A stretch of 64,000 nt of DNA, from NCBI RefSeq assembly GCF_051549785.1, contig NZ_CP189974.1, positions 868,001 to 932,000 of the forward strand, read 5' to 3'. Of the stretch, positions 8,352 to 17,037 are shown in pieces; position 1 is the first letter of the stretch, and every line of letters begins with the position of its first letter. The translations under genes were made by a program, and so were the position numbers. The DNA is from Caldatribacterium sp051549785 (lineage in GTDB: Bacteria > Atribacterota > Atribacteria > Atribacterales > Caldatribacteriaceae). Under the pieces are notes generated by a model. That model did not search any database and was not told the DNA's origin. It was given only the letters and a program-made list of their open reading frames with translations.

Positions 8352-9434
8352 ATGGTTCCTGCGACGATGAAGGCCTGGGTATTCTACGAGCCGGAGGTTA
8401 TGAAGTTTGAGGAGGTCCCGGTGCCGGAAATTGCCGATGACGAGCTCCTCATTCGGGTACGTGCCTGTGGCATCTGCGGGTCTGACGTTGCCTACTACTG
8501 GGGTCTCTCCCCTCTTGAAACGCCAACGGGCAAAGGACCCCTTATTCTCGGGCACGAGTTTTCCGGGGAGGTCGTAAAAGTCGGGAAGGTTCCTGCAGAA
8601 CGCAAGCTCTTTTCTGTAGGCGATCGGGTCACGGTGAACCCGGTGCAGTACTGCAATGCCTGCGAGGTGTGTTACCGAGGGTTTGTGAACCTCTGCGAAA
8701 ATAAAAAGGTCCTCGGGGTTTCGGCAAACGGTGCCTTCGCAGAATACGTGGTATCCCACTACACCCACGTGTACAGGCTTCCTGAGAATGTTTCTTTCAA
8801 GGCCGGGGCCTTTGTGGAACCCTTGGCCAACGCGGTGTATGGGGTGAAAAATCTCCAGGTTGGCCTTGGGGATACGGTAGTGGTTTTCGGTCCCGGGGCC
8901 ATTGGGCTCTCTGTTGTGTCCCTGGTGAAGCGGAGCGGTGCAGGGAAAGTGATCCTTATAGGAACTCAGGATTTCCGGCTTGAGGTGGGAAAGGCGATGG
9001 GGGCTGATGAACTCATCAACGTTAGGGACACCTTGTCGCCTTACTATGCGCCAAACGTCGTTGAGCGTGTTTCGCAACTCACCGGGGGACGCATGGCGGA
9101 TCGGGTGATTGTGGTCACGGGAAGTAAAGAGGCCATGCAGCTTGCCCTTGAAGTCTCCGGGCGTCGTTCCAACATCGTGTACTTTGGTCTTCCTGGAGCA
9201 AAAGACGTCATAGAGGTTCCTGCGCTTTCTTCCATTTTCTGGGACAAGAACATTCGCTTTTCCTGGCTTGCGCCGTTTACCTGGGTTGAGGCTATCCAAA
9301 GCATTGCCGGAGGTCTTGTGGATGCCGAGCGTCTCGTGACCCATGTGTTTCCGCTTGAGGAGCTCATGGAAGGCCTCCAGGTGGCCCGGGAAAAGAAAGG
9401 CAATCCTCTGAAAGTGATGGTGGTGATGGAGTAA
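8352..9434 (+). CDS. Zinc-dependent alcohol/polyol dehydrogenase (MDR family)
   Basis: Predicted 360 aa medium-chain dehydrogenase resembling sorbitol/L-iditol and threonine dehydrogenases. The catalytic zinc site is CGICGSDV plus the His-Glu of ILGHEFSGEV; a structural zinc site with four cysteines is seen in YCNACEVCYRGFVNLCEN. The nucleotide-binding Rossmann motif is VVVFGPGAIGLSVVS. Such enzymes oxidise a sugar alcohol or secondary alcohol with NAD(P)+. Start ATG after AAGGAGGGAGACC. It sits between the isomerase and the LacI regulator of the same cluster, so it probably acts on the imported compound or its epimer. Confidence 0.9.
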   Translation: MVPATMKAWVFYEPEVMKFEEVPVPEIADDELLIRVRACGICGSDVAYYWGLSPLETPTGKGPLILGHEFSGEVVKVGKVPAERKLFSVGDRVTVNPVQYCNACEVCYRGFVNLCENKKVLGVSANGAFAEYVVSHYTHVYRLPENVSFKAGAFVEPLANAVYGVKNLQVGLGDTVVVFGPGAIGLSVVSLVKRSGAGKVILIGTQDFRLEVGKAMGADELINVRDTLSPYYAPNVVERVSQLTGGRMADRVIVVTGSKEAMQLALEVSGRRSNIVYFGLPGAKDVIEVPALSSIFWDKNIRFSWLAPFTWVEAIQSIAGGLVDAERLVTHVFPLEELMEGLQVAREKKGNPLKVMVVME

Positions 9435-9452
9435 AGAGCGGGGCATGTTGGG

Positions 9453-10490
9453 GTGAAGCCTGTGGGGCCAAAAACTTCTCGAGTAACCATGAGAGATGTG
9501 GCGAAAGAGGCGGGAGTGGCCCTCTCGACTGTATCGCACTTTCTGAACGGCACGGCTCCGGTTGCCCCGGAAACGAGGAAGAAGATTCTTGAGGCCATTG
9601 AGCGGCTCAACTACCGCCCTGACCTCACCGCCCGGAACCTCAAGCGACAGAAGACCAATGCCCTGGGCCTCTTCATTCCGGACGTTACCAACCCTTTCTA
9701 TGCTGAGCTTGCCCACGGCGTCACCGATGTGGCCCAGGAAGCTGGCTATAGCGTCATCCTCTATGCTACGTCCTACAGGGAAAAGCTTGAGGAGAGCTTT
9801 GTGAGTCTTGTGGAGCAGCACCAGGTTGATGGAGTGGTGATTGCCTACAGTTTCATTGCTGAGCGTCTCTGGGGTCGTCTTGCCTCAAGCGGTGTTTCTG
9901 CTGTTCTCGTGGACGTGTACCCGACAAACGACCTCTGGCCTTCGGTGGTGGTGGACAACGAGAAGGGTATCGAGAAGGCCTTGCTCTACCTTGCGTCTTT
10001 AGGCCACACCGATATCGGGTACCTGAGCGAACCCCCGTACGTTCTGTCTTTGGTCAAAAGGCAGCGGGCCTTCCTCAACTTCATGAAACGGAAGGGCCTG
10101 CCGCTTCGGGATGAGTGGGTTCTTGTGGAGAGGACGCAGAGGAACCGGGTGGAAATTGGTTTCACTTTAGGGAAGAAGCTCCTTGAGGAGAAGAAGCGTC
10201 CCACGGCTGTTGTGGCAAGCTCGGACCTTGTGGCAGTAGGGGCTCTCAAGGCCTTTTTGAGCTCTGGAGTTCGTGTTCCTGAGGACATCTCCATTGTGGG
10301 CTTTGATGATATTCTCCTGGCTTCCTATGTGCATCCCTCCCTCACCACGGTTCGCCAGCCCAAGTACGAGATGGGTAGAACCGGAGTGGAATTTTTGTTA
10401 CAATTGCTCCAGGGGAAGAAAGACTGTCCACCACTTACACTCATCGAACCCGTCCTTGTGGAACGCGACTCCTGTCAGAAAAGGGGGTGA
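9453..10490 (+). CDS. LacI-family transcriptional regulator
   Basis: Predicted 345 aa from GTG 9453; an ATG at 9489 is an alternative, and neither has a strong ribosome-binding site. The N-terminal helix-turn-helix and hinge are typical: TMRDVAKEAGVALSTVSHFLNG and YRPDLTARNLKRQKTN, followed by a periplasmic-binding-protein-like effector domain starting at LGLFIPDVTNPFYAEL. It most likely represses the surrounding catabolic and transport genes by binding the CG-centred palindrome at 7372-7385 until a sugar inducer binds. Located inside the regulated cluster, between the dehydrogenase and the transporter. Confidence 0.92.
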   Translation: MKPVGPKTSRVTMRDVAKEAGVALSTVSHFLNGTAPVAPETRKKILEAIERLNYRPDLTARNLKRQKTNALGLFIPDVTNPFYAELAHGVTDVAQEAGYSVILYATSYREKLEESFVSLVEQHQVDGVVIAYSFIAERLWGRLASSGVSAVLVDVYPTNDLWPSVVVDNEKGIEKALLYLASLGHTDIGYLSEPPYVLSLVKRQRAFLNFMKRKGLPLRDEWVLVERTQRNRVEIGFTLGKKLLEEKKRPTAVVASSDLVAVGALKAFLSSGVRVPEDISIVGFDDILLASYVHPSLTTVRQPKYEMGRTGVEFLLQLLQGKKDCPPLTLIEPVLVERDSCQKRG

Positions 10491-10566
10491 GAGAAAGACC
10501 CGAAAGAATCTCCCGGTTTTGCATTGTATGCCCTTTGCAGGAAACCTTTGAAAGGAGGGTTAGCCG

Positions 10567-11877
10567 ATGAGGAAACTCGGTTTGGGTATGCTTGTGGTGT
10601 TCCTTGTGGGGATAGTCCTTGGGGGAATAGCTTTGGCGGAAGAGGTGACGCTCACCATTACCTGGGCAGCCTGGGCACCGATGGATACCCTCATTGCCCT
10701 TGCGGAAGATTTCACCGCCAAAACCGGCATCAAGGTGAAAGGCGATCCTATTCCCTGGCCCCAGTACCACGATAAGGTCTTTACCGAGTTCGCCTCGGGC
10801 AAAACGAGTTTCGATATCGTCCTTCCTGACTCTCAGTGGCTGGGGGAAGCGGTTGTCGGAGGGCACCTTCTTGACATCACCGACTGGTTCAATGAAAAGG
10901 TGAAGAAAGAAGATTTCGAACCCACATTGATCGCCTCTTACTGTGAGTATCCTGATGGAAGTGGTAGATACTACGGTGTCCCGGCTCTTGCCGACTTCTG
11001 GAGCTTTGCCTACCGTACTGACCTTTTCAACGATCCCGAGGAGCAGAAGGCTTTCCAGGAGAAATATGGATATGCGCTGAAGGTTCCTGAAACCTGGAGC
11101 GAACTTAGGGACGTTGCTGAGTTCTTCACTCGCCCGGAGAAAAATCTCTACGGCGTTGCACTCTGGTTTGCCCCTATGGCTACCGCTGGTCTGGTTGACC
11201 AATTCCTGGCATGTTTCTGGTCCTTTGGAGCAGAACTCTGGGATCCGGTGACCAAGCGAGTGAAAGGCTACCTGAATAGTGAAGAAGGTAAAGCGGCTGC
11301 ACGGTACTGGGTGGATATCTACAAGTACTGCCCTCCAGGTTCTGCCAACTACAGCATGGACGAAGCCAATACTGCCATGCAGCAGGGGCTTGTCGCCATG
11401 ATGGGGACCTACCTGGCATTCTATCCAGGACTTATAGACCCTGAACTCTCCCTCTACTGGGACAAGGTCGATTTCTTCCCATCTCCAAAGGAGAAAGAGT
11501 GGTATATCCAGCTTGGAGGCCAGGGAATGTCCATTTCTGCTTACACTCCTTACAAGAAGGAAGCCCTGATGTTCCTCGAGTGGTGGATTTCTCCAGAGAC
11601 TCAGTGGAAGTGGGCACAAGCAGGGATGTTCAGCTGCATGACATCAATCATCAATGATGACCGGTATCTCGAGTATGCGCCGGTGAATAAGGTTCACAGA
11701 GTTGCTGCTACACGCCTTAAGGACTTCTGGGAGATTCCAGAGTACAACGAGATGGGCACCGTGATGGCTGAGATTCTCAATGCAGCCGTTCTTGGCAAGT
11801 ACACGCCTGAGGAAGCCATGGACCTTATTGCTGAAAAGCACGAGGAGATCCTGGAGCGTGCTGGGTATTACAAATGA
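10567..11877 (+). CDS. ABC transporter sugar-binding protein (family 1)
   Basis: Predicted 436 aa exported binding protein. Residues 1-24 form a Sec signal peptide (MRKLG, a hydrophobic run, then ALA before EE). The mature part begins VTLTITWAAWAP and has the two-lobed family 1 fold typical of oligosaccharide, glycerol-phosphate and polyol importers; numerous Trp and Tyr residues suit stacking on a sugar. No lipobox Cys is present, so it is free or membrane-tethered by its signal. ATG after GAAAGGAGGGTTAGCCG. It is followed by a strong hairpin before the permease genes, a layout that normally yields extra binding protein. The substrate is unknown. Confidence 0.93.
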   Translation: MRKLGLGMLVVFLVGIVLGGIALAEEVTLTITWAAWAPMDTLIALAEDFTAKTGIKVKGDPIPWPQYHDKVFTEFASGKTSFDIVLPDSQWLGEAVVGGHLLDITDWFNEKVKKEDFEPTLIASYCEYPDGSGRYYGVPALADFWSFAYRTDLFNDPEEQKAFQEKYGYALKVPETWSELRDVAEFFTRPEKNLYGVALWFAPMATAGLVDQFLACFWSFGAELWDPVTKRVKGYLNSEEGKAAARYWVDIYKYCPPGSANYSMDEANTAMQQGLVAMMGTYLAFYPGLIDPELSLYWDKVDFFPSPKEKEWYIQLGGQGMSISAYTPYKKEALMFLEWWISPETQWKWAQAGMFSCMTSIINDDRYLEYAPVNKVHRVAATRLKDFWEIPEYNEMGTVMAEILNAAVLGKYTPEEAMDLIAEKHEEILERAGYYK

Positions 11878-11888
11878 GTTGAAAACTC

Positions 11889-11916
11889 TTGTGGGGGCCC
11901 CAAAGGGCCCCCACAA
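11889..11916 (+). terminator. Intercistronic hairpin after the binding-protein gene
   Basis: A perfect 12-bp stem (11889-11900 with 11905-11916) around the four-base loop CAAA, followed by AAAAAT rather than a T run. It is more likely a partial attenuator or an mRNA-stabilising stem than a full terminator, raising binding-protein output relative to the permeases. Confidence 0.65.
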
Positions 11917-11937
11917 AAATATAGGGAGGGAAGAAGT

Positions 11938-12840
11938 TTGGTGACCATTCGAGACACGTGGGCGAACCGCATTTCTGACAGGGGCATGCTGTATCTTTTC
12001 CTTTTACCAACCTTCGCCTTATTGCTCTTTCTTGTTATTTTCCCCCTTATCTGGTCTCTATATCTGAGCTTTTGCGAGTACTCTGCAAATGCTGCTACCC
12101 CCCCAGTTTTCGTAGGCATCACCAACTATAGCTCTCTCTTTCGAGAGCGAGAGGTATGGGAGCGTTTTGTGATTACAGGAAAATTCGTGTTCCTTGCCGT
12201 GGCAATTGAGTTTTTCCTTGGTTTTGGTATTGCTATGCTCCTGAATCGAGAGTTCTTTGGTCGGGGAATTTTGACGACGCTCTTCTTTCTCCCCATGATG
12301 TTTTCTCCTGCGGTCATCGGGAAATTCTTCCGTTTTATGCTGGATACCAACTGGGGTATCGTGAATTACCTCCTGGGGAGGATTCTGGGGATTCCCAAAA
12401 TTGCCTGGACAACGAGCTTCGAATATGCTCTCTACTCTCTTGTCCTCGTGGATGTCTGGATTTGGACACCTTTTATGATTCTTCTGAGTCTTGCGGGTCT
12501 TGCAAGTGTCCCCAAGTATCTCTACGAGGCTGCTGATGTCGATCGGGCTTCCGGGTGGTTTAAGTTCCGTTATATTACTCTGCCCTATGTGGCGCCGATT
12601 CTCATTCTCGCTGTTCTCTTCCGAACCATGGATGCTTTTCGCTTTTTCGACCTTGTTTATGTCCTTACCGATGGTGGTCCTGGATACGCAACTCAGACTG
12701 TTCCCTTCTATATTTATAAGCTTGCCTTTTCCTTCTGGAGAACCGGAAGGTCCTGTGCCCTTGCGTATGTTTTGCTCATCATCATTATCGCCTTAAGCAA
12801 CCTCTACATTACTTACCTCAACCGCCTGCGAAGAGCTTAG
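11938..12840 (+). CDS. ABC sugar permease, MalF/UgpA type
   Basis: Predicted 300 aa inner-membrane protein with about six transmembrane helices. The cytoplasmic coupling loop is recognisable as YEAADVDRASGWFKFRYITLPYVAPI near residue 200 (EAA motif, which docks on the ATPase). The start is TTG 11938 or GTG 11941, seven and ten bases after GGGAGGG. It pairs with the next gene to form the heterodimeric channel of the importer. Confidence 0.93.
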   Translation: MVTIRDTWANRISDRGMLYLFLLPTFALLLFLVIFPLIWSLYLSFCEYSANAATPPVFVGITNYSSLFREREVWERFVITGKFVFLAVAIEFFLGFGIAMLLNREFFGRGILTTLFFLPMMFSPAVIGKFFRFMLDTNWGIVNYLLGRILGIPKIAWTTSFEYALYSLVLVDVWIWTPFMILLSLAGLASVPKYLYEAADVDRASGWFKFRYITLPYVAPILILAVLFRTMDAFRFFDLVYVLTDGGPGYATQTVPFYIYKLAFSFWRTGRSCALAYVLLIIIIALSNLYITYLNRLRRA

Positions 12841-12852
12841 GAGGGAGTGTTT

Positions 12853-13740
12853 ATGAACGAGTTTCAAAGACGAGCGTTCAAAAACAGGGTCATCGCGATT
12901 GTCCTTGTCGTCATGCTTTGCGGATACCTTTTCCCGATATACTGGATGTTCTCAACGGCCACCAAAACAAAAGCAGAGGCTTTTGCGTTGCCACCTTCCT
13001 GGACGTGGCGTCCTAAGGTTGACAATTTCCGAAATATATTTTACGTTGGTGCAGGGGGTGCCTTGGGGAGAGTACGGGGTATTGAGCTCAAACCTCAACC
13101 CTCGGCTTTCCTGCGACAGCTCAGCAATAGCATCGTGGTGTCTTTCGTGAGTACCCTTCTTGCCACGTTCCTTGGGGCACTCTCCGGGTATGTGTTCTCG
13201 AGGATGCGAGTGCGGGGCAAAGATGACCTGCTCTTTGTTATCCTGAGTAGCCGCATGCTGCCGCCTGTAGTTATTGCCATTCCTCTTGTCATGATGTACC
13301 GGGCCCTGGGGCTTTTTGATACCCGTTTCGGACTCATCATCATGTACACGGTGTTCAACCTCGCCTTTGCCGTGTGGATGATGCGGAGTTTCGTCGACGA
13401 TATCCCTCCGGAGTACGAGGAGGCAGCGCTGGTTGATGGGTATTCCCGCTTCCAGGCCTTCTTCAAGTTTGTCTTCCCGGAGATGCGGGTGGGCATGGTG
13501 GCCACGGCCATTTTCAGCCTCATCATGACCTGGAATGAGTTCACCTTCTCGCTCCTTCTCACCGGGGAACGGGCCCGGACGGCGGTGCCCTCCATTGCCC
13601 ATTCCCTCGGAACGGCGGGAGTGAACTGGGGGCACATTGCCGCAGGATCTTTCCTCATGGTTCTTCCTGTGGTTGTGTTCACCTTCCTCCTTGGAGGAAA
13701 TCTCATCCGGGGCTTCACCTTTGGAGCGATAAAGGAGTAG
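12853..13740 (+). CDS. ABC sugar permease, MalG/UgpE type
   Basis: Predicted 295 aa inner-membrane protein with six helices and the EAA loop YEEAALVDGYSRFQAFFKFVFPEMR. The ATG at 12853 is six bases after GGAGGGA, which itself overlaps the end of the upstream permease gene; the GTG at 12847 is too close to it. An insertion of about 25 residues after helix 1 (around KVDNFRNIFYVGAGGALGRVRG) is periplasmic by topology. Partner of the preceding permease. Confidence 0.93.
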   Translation: MNEFQRRAFKNRVIAIVLVVMLCGYLFPIYWMFSTATKTKAEAFALPPSWTWRPKVDNFRNIFYVGAGGALGRVRGIELKPQPSAFLRQLSNSIVVSFVSTLLATFLGALSGYVFSRMRVRGKDDLLFVILSSRMLPPVVIAIPLVMMYRALGLFDTRFGLIIMYTVFNLAFAVWMMRSFVDDIPPEYEEAALVDGYSRFQAFFKFVFPEMRVGMVATAIFSLIMTWNEFTFSLLLTGERARTAVPSIAHSLGTAGVNWGHIAAGSFLMVLPVVVFTFLLGGNLIRGFTFGAIKE

Positions 13741-13950
13741 ATGGACATGAGATTCCTGGCTCGTATCAAGAGGTTTATGGAACCCCTCTCCATCGTGCTC
13801 ATCGTCTTTGGCATTTTCAGCCTCTGCCAGCCCTTTACCTTTTTCCTCTACCACTACGGTTTCGCCTTTCTTGGGGGAGGAACGGGACTGTACATCCTCT
13901 TCTCCCACATTCCTCCCCTTGAGGAACTTGCCGGGGAGAAGGAGGCATAG
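13741..13950 (+). CDS. Small two-helix membrane protein of the ABC cluster
   Basis: Predicted 69 aa (or 67 from the second ATG at 13747). Two hydrophobic segments (SIVLIVFGIFSLCQPFTFFLY and FAFLGGGTGLYILFSHI) are separated by a short turn; the ends are charged. The start abuts the stop of the permease gene, and the next gene, an ATPase, starts three bases after it, so it belongs to the transporter operon. A small membrane protein (GlpU, DUF2160) occupies a comparable place in the rhizobial glycerol importer, which also has two ATPases; whether this is a true homologue I cannot tell. Confidence 0.7.
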   Translation: MDMRFLARIKRFMEPLSIVLIVFGIFSLCQPFTFFLYHYGFAFLGGGTGLYILFSHIPPLEELAGEKEA

Positions 13951-13952
13951 CG

Positions 13953-15041
13953 ATGTCCTCGGTGCGGGTTGAAAAGCTCTACAAGCGCTTCGGGCATGTG
14001 GAGGCGGTGAAGGGCGTCTCTTTCGAGGTGAAGGAAGGAGAATTCACGGTTCTCCTTGGCCCCTCGGGTTGTGGAAAAACCACGACGCTCCGCTGCATTG
14101 CCGGACTGGAACAGCCAGACGGTGGGCGCATCTACTTCGATGACGAAGACGTGACCCCCCTGAGCCCGGCGGCTCGAAACATCGCCTTTGTGTTCCAGCT
14201 CTATGCTCTGTATCCGCATCTTACGGCGTATGATAACATTGCCTTTCCTTTGCGGGCGGAACGGTTACCAAAACAGGAAATCAAGCAGCGGGTCGAAGAG
14301 GTCGTGCGGCTTCTGCAAATTGAGGATATTCTCCACCTGAAGCCTCGCAAGCTCACGAGTGGCCAGAAGCAGCGGGTGGCCCTGGCTCGGGCAATTGTCC
14401 GCCGTCCCCGGGTTTTCCTCCTTGACGAGCCCCTCTCGAATATCGACGCCAAACTCCGGGAAGTCACCCGGGCTGAACTCAAGAAGCTCCAGAAATCCCT
14501 CAAGGCCACGACGATTTACGTAACCCACGACCAGGTAGAGGCCATGACCATGGCCGACAAAATCGTGGTGATGAACTTTGGAGACATCCAGCAGATTGGC
14601 TCGCCTCATGAGGTCTACCATTATCCGGCAAACCTCTTCGTAGCCCGGTTCATCGGGAGCCCGGGGATGAACTTTATTCCCGGTAGCGTGGAGGAAAGAC
14701 ATGGACGCCTTGGTGTTGTGGTGGATAGCGCGTACTTCCTTCCCCTGGCAAAGGAGCAGGAAGCTGCTCTGAGGCGTCTTGCACAGCCGGTACGGCAGGT
14801 GGTCCTTGGCGTACGCCCTGAAAATATCCTCGTTGCGGGGGAGCAAGAGAAACTCCTCGATGGCGAGGTCTATGTCTTTGAGCCTCTTGGAGTGCAGAAC
14901 GTGGTGACCTTCCGTATCCTTGGGCATCTTGTGAAGGCACTCCTTCCAGGGGATGTGATGCTCAGAGTGGGGGAGAAAGTGGGCCTGGTGTTCCGGGAAA
15001 TTCGTGTTTTCCACACAGAAACGGAAAAGCTTATCGCGTAG
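13953..15041 (+). CDS. ABC importer ATPase A (MalK/UgpC family, variant signature)
   Basis: Predicted 362 aa: nucleotide-binding domain plus a C-terminal TOBE/MalK-type regulatory domain from about residue 240. Walker A is GPSGCGKTT (36-44), the Q loop is VFQLYALYP, Walker B is VFLLDEP (154-160, catalytic Glu 159) and the H-loop His is H192 in YVTHDQ. The ABC signature is LTSGQ at 134-138 instead of LSGGQ. It works with the adjacent second ATPase, presumably as a heterodimer under the two permeases. ATG at 13953 directly follows the small membrane protein gene. Confidence 0.94.
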   Translation: MSSVRVEKLYKRFGHVEAVKGVSFEVKEGEFTVLLGPSGCGKTTTLRCIAGLEQPDGGRIYFDDEDVTPLSPAARNIAFVFQLYALYPHLTAYDNIAFPLRAERLPKQEIKQRVEEVVRLLQIEDILHLKPRKLTSGQKQRVALARAIVRRPRVFLLDEPLSNIDAKLREVTRAELKKLQKSLKATTIYVTHDQVEAMTMADKIVVMNFGDIQQIGSPHEVYHYPANLFVARFIGSPGMNFIPGSVEERHGRLGVVVDSAYFLPLAKEQEAALRRLAQPVRQVVLGVRPENILVAGEQEKLLDGEVYVFEPLGVQNVVTFRILGHLVKALLPGDVMLRVGEKVGLVFREIRVFHTETEKLIA

Positions 15042-15050
15042 GTGACGCCT

Positions 15051-16139
15051 ATGGCACGTCTTGTGGTTGAAGGATTGACCAAGAGGTTTGGAAGAATTAC
15101 CGCCGTTTCTGGGCTTTCCCTTGAGGCAGAAGGCGGAGCCATCACGGTCCTTCTTGGACCAACCGGGGCGGGAAAGACAACCACGCTTCGCTGTGTGGCA
15201 GGACTTGAGCGGCCCGACAGTGGCACCATTCGCATTGGAGAGCAGGTGGTTAACGACCTTCCCCCTAAAGACCGTGATGTGGCCTTCGTTTTCCAGAATT
15301 TTTCGCTCTATCCGCGGTACACGGTCTTTGAGAACATCGCTTCGCCGCTGCGTATTCGGAATATCTCAAAAGAGGAGATCGAACGGCGGGTGAAGGAGGT
15401 CGCCCGCTTCCTCCATATTGACCACCTCCTTTCCCGAAAGCCGATCCACATAAGCGGTGGGGAGATGCAGCGGGTGGCCATTGCCCGGGCACTGGTGCGA
15501 AACCCCAGGGTCTTCCTCCTTGACGAGCCTCTGACCAACCTCGATGCCAAAATCCGCGAGGAGATGCGTACCGAGCTCAAACGCCTGCAGAGCGAGACCG
15601 GTGCGACCTTCCTCTACGCCACCCCGGACCAGGCCGAGGCGCTCTCCATGGGAGACCGGATTGTCGTCATCCACCAGGGGCACGTCGTCCAGGTGGGGAC
15701 GCCTTATGAGATCTACCACCACCCGCGGAATGTCTTCGTTGCCGACTTTGTGGGAAGCCCTGGAATGAATTTCGTCCCGGCGCTCTTTGAAGGGGAAAAC
15801 CGTCTCAATGTGGGTCCGGGGTACTTCACCTTTACCCTTCCAGAGGATGCTGCCTCGGTCTGTCGAAAGAGTATCAGAAGCCCTGAGGTGATTTTCGGCA
15901 TTCGCCCTGAGGATATCACGATCTCCCGGGAGAAAGGAGCGGGCCTCTATCCCGCACAGGTTGAGGTGGTGGAGCCTCTTGGGGTCATCCAGATTGTGCG
16001 CCTGCGCCTTGATGGGCATGTTCTTCGGGTACGGAGCGAAGAAGGAGCGCAGTTTGAGATTGGTGAGCGGGTCTTTTTCGGGTTTAAGGAGGAGAAGGTC
16101 CGAATTTTCGACCGGCGAACAGAAGAGCGTATTTTCTAA
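15051..16139 (+). CDS. ABC importer ATPase B (MalK/UgpC family, H-loop His missing)
   Basis: Predicted 362 aa from ATG 15051, which has TAGGTGA upstream; GTG 15042 is a weaker start. Walker A is GPTGAGKTT (36-44), the signature ISGGE (134-138) is near canonical, and Walker B VFLLDEP keeps Glu 159. The H-loop position, exactly aligned with H192 of ATPase A, is Pro 192 (LYATPDQAEAL), encoded by CCG, so the switch histidine is lost. A TOBE-type domain follows. Same length and domain layout as ATPase A, indicating an old duplication. Confidence 0.94.
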   Translation: MARLVVEGLTKRFGRITAVSGLSLEAEGGAITVLLGPTGAGKTTTLRCVAGLERPDSGTIRIGEQVVNDLPPKDRDVAFVFQNFSLYPRYTVFENIASPLRIRNISKEEIERRVKEVARFLHIDHLLSRKPIHISGGEMQRVAIARALVRNPRVFLLDEPLTNLDAKIREEMRTELKRLQSETGATFLYATPDQAEALSMGDRIVVIHQGHVVQVGTPYEIYHHPRNVFVADFVGSPGMNFVPALFEGENRLNVGPGYFTFTLPEDAASVCRKSIRSPEVIFGIRPEDITISREKGAGLYPAQVEVVEPLGVIQIVRLRLDGHVLRVRSEEGAQFEIGERVFFGFKEEKVRIFDRRTEERIF

Positions 16140-16151
16140 AGGAGGGAGAGC

Positions 16152-16991
16152 ATGTTTGGCGTGAATCTCTTTCTCTGGACTGCGGCGTACACGGATAGCG
16201 AGGCCCACCTCATCCCCATGGTGAAGAAGCTCGGCTTTGATTGCGTGGAAATTCCCCTTGACCTTCTCGATGCCATCTCTGTGGAGAGGACGAAAACACT
16301 TCTTGAGGAAAACGGGCTTGCGGTGACCGGGTGTGCCGTGGTGGGGGAACGGAGGGACCTTGTGAGTGACAGTGCCGAAATTCGCAAAGAGGCACTTGCC
16401 TACTTCACCCGCTGTCTCCAGATGCTCTCCGCCTGGGGTGGAACGGTGCTCTGCGGTCCCTGTTACTCTGCGGTAGGCAAGCTCACCGGGGAAGCACGGA
16501 CGGTAGAGGAGTGGAAGCGAGCGGTGGCAGGTCTCAAGGAACTCGCCAAGGTTGCCGAGGACTGTAATGTGAAAATCGCCGTTGAGCCCCTCAACCGCTT
16601 CGAAACGTACTTTTTGAACACTGCGGAGGATGCTGTGCGCCTTGTGGAAGAGGTGGGGAGTCCTTACGTGGGGATTCACCTCGATACCTTTCATATGAAT
16701 ATTGAGGAGAAGAGTCTCTACCAGGCGATCAAAGTGGCAGGGAAGTACCTCTTTCACGTCCATACCTGCGAGAATGACCGGGGAACACCTGGAGAAGGCC
16801 ACGTGGAGTGGGATGAGGTTTTCCAGGCACTTCGGGAAGTCAACTACCAGGGGGCACTGGTCATAGAGTCCTTCGTCCCGGGCGTGAAGGAGATTGCCCG
16901 TGCGGCTTCTATATGGCGTCCTCTTGCGCCAAGTAGCGAATACATCGCCCAAAAGGGCCTCGAGTTCCTGAAAAAACACTGGAATCCCTGA
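16152..16991 (+). CDS. Ketose 3-epimerase-like enzyme (D-tagatose/D-psicose 3-epimerase family)
   Basis: Predicted 279 aa TIM barrel. Metal and catalytic positions match ketose 3-epimerases: Glu in VEPLNRFETYFLNT, Asp and His in HLDTFHMNIEE, His in FHVHTCENDRGTPGEGHVEWDEVF and the final Glu in VIESF. These enzymes invert C3 of free ketoses with Mn2+ or Co2+. ATG after AAGGAGGGAGAGC, 12 bp downstream of ATPase B. With the dehydrogenases and the FGGY kinase it suggests a route in which a ketose is epimerised before phosphorylation; the actual sugar is unknown. Confidence 0.88.
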   Translation: MFGVNLFLWTAAYTDSEAHLIPMVKKLGFDCVEIPLDLLDAISVERTKTLLEENGLAVTGCAVVGERRDLVSDSAEIRKEALAYFTRCLQMLSAWGGTVLCGPCYSAVGKLTGEARTVEEWKRAVAGLKELAKVAEDCNVKIAVEPLNRFETYFLNTAEDAVRLVEEVGSPYVGIHLDTFHMNIEEKSLYQAIKVAGKYLFHVHTCENDRGTPGEGHVEWDEVFQALREVNYQGALVIESFVPGVKEIARAASIWRPLAPSSEYIAQKGLEFLKKHWNP

Positions 16992-17037
16992 GCCCTTTTC
17001 TTCCATGCTCTAATGGGGAAAGGAGAGGTCGAGGTGC

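Noticed and set aside
8226..9821. A 531-codon open frame on the minus strand
   Set aside because: It lies antisense to the isomerase, dehydrogenase and LacI genes, which have clear motifs; high G+C codon bias leaves antisense frames open.
15366..17006. A 546-codon minus-strand open frame
   Set aside because: Antisense shadow of ATPase B and the epimerase; no recognisable domain in its sequence.
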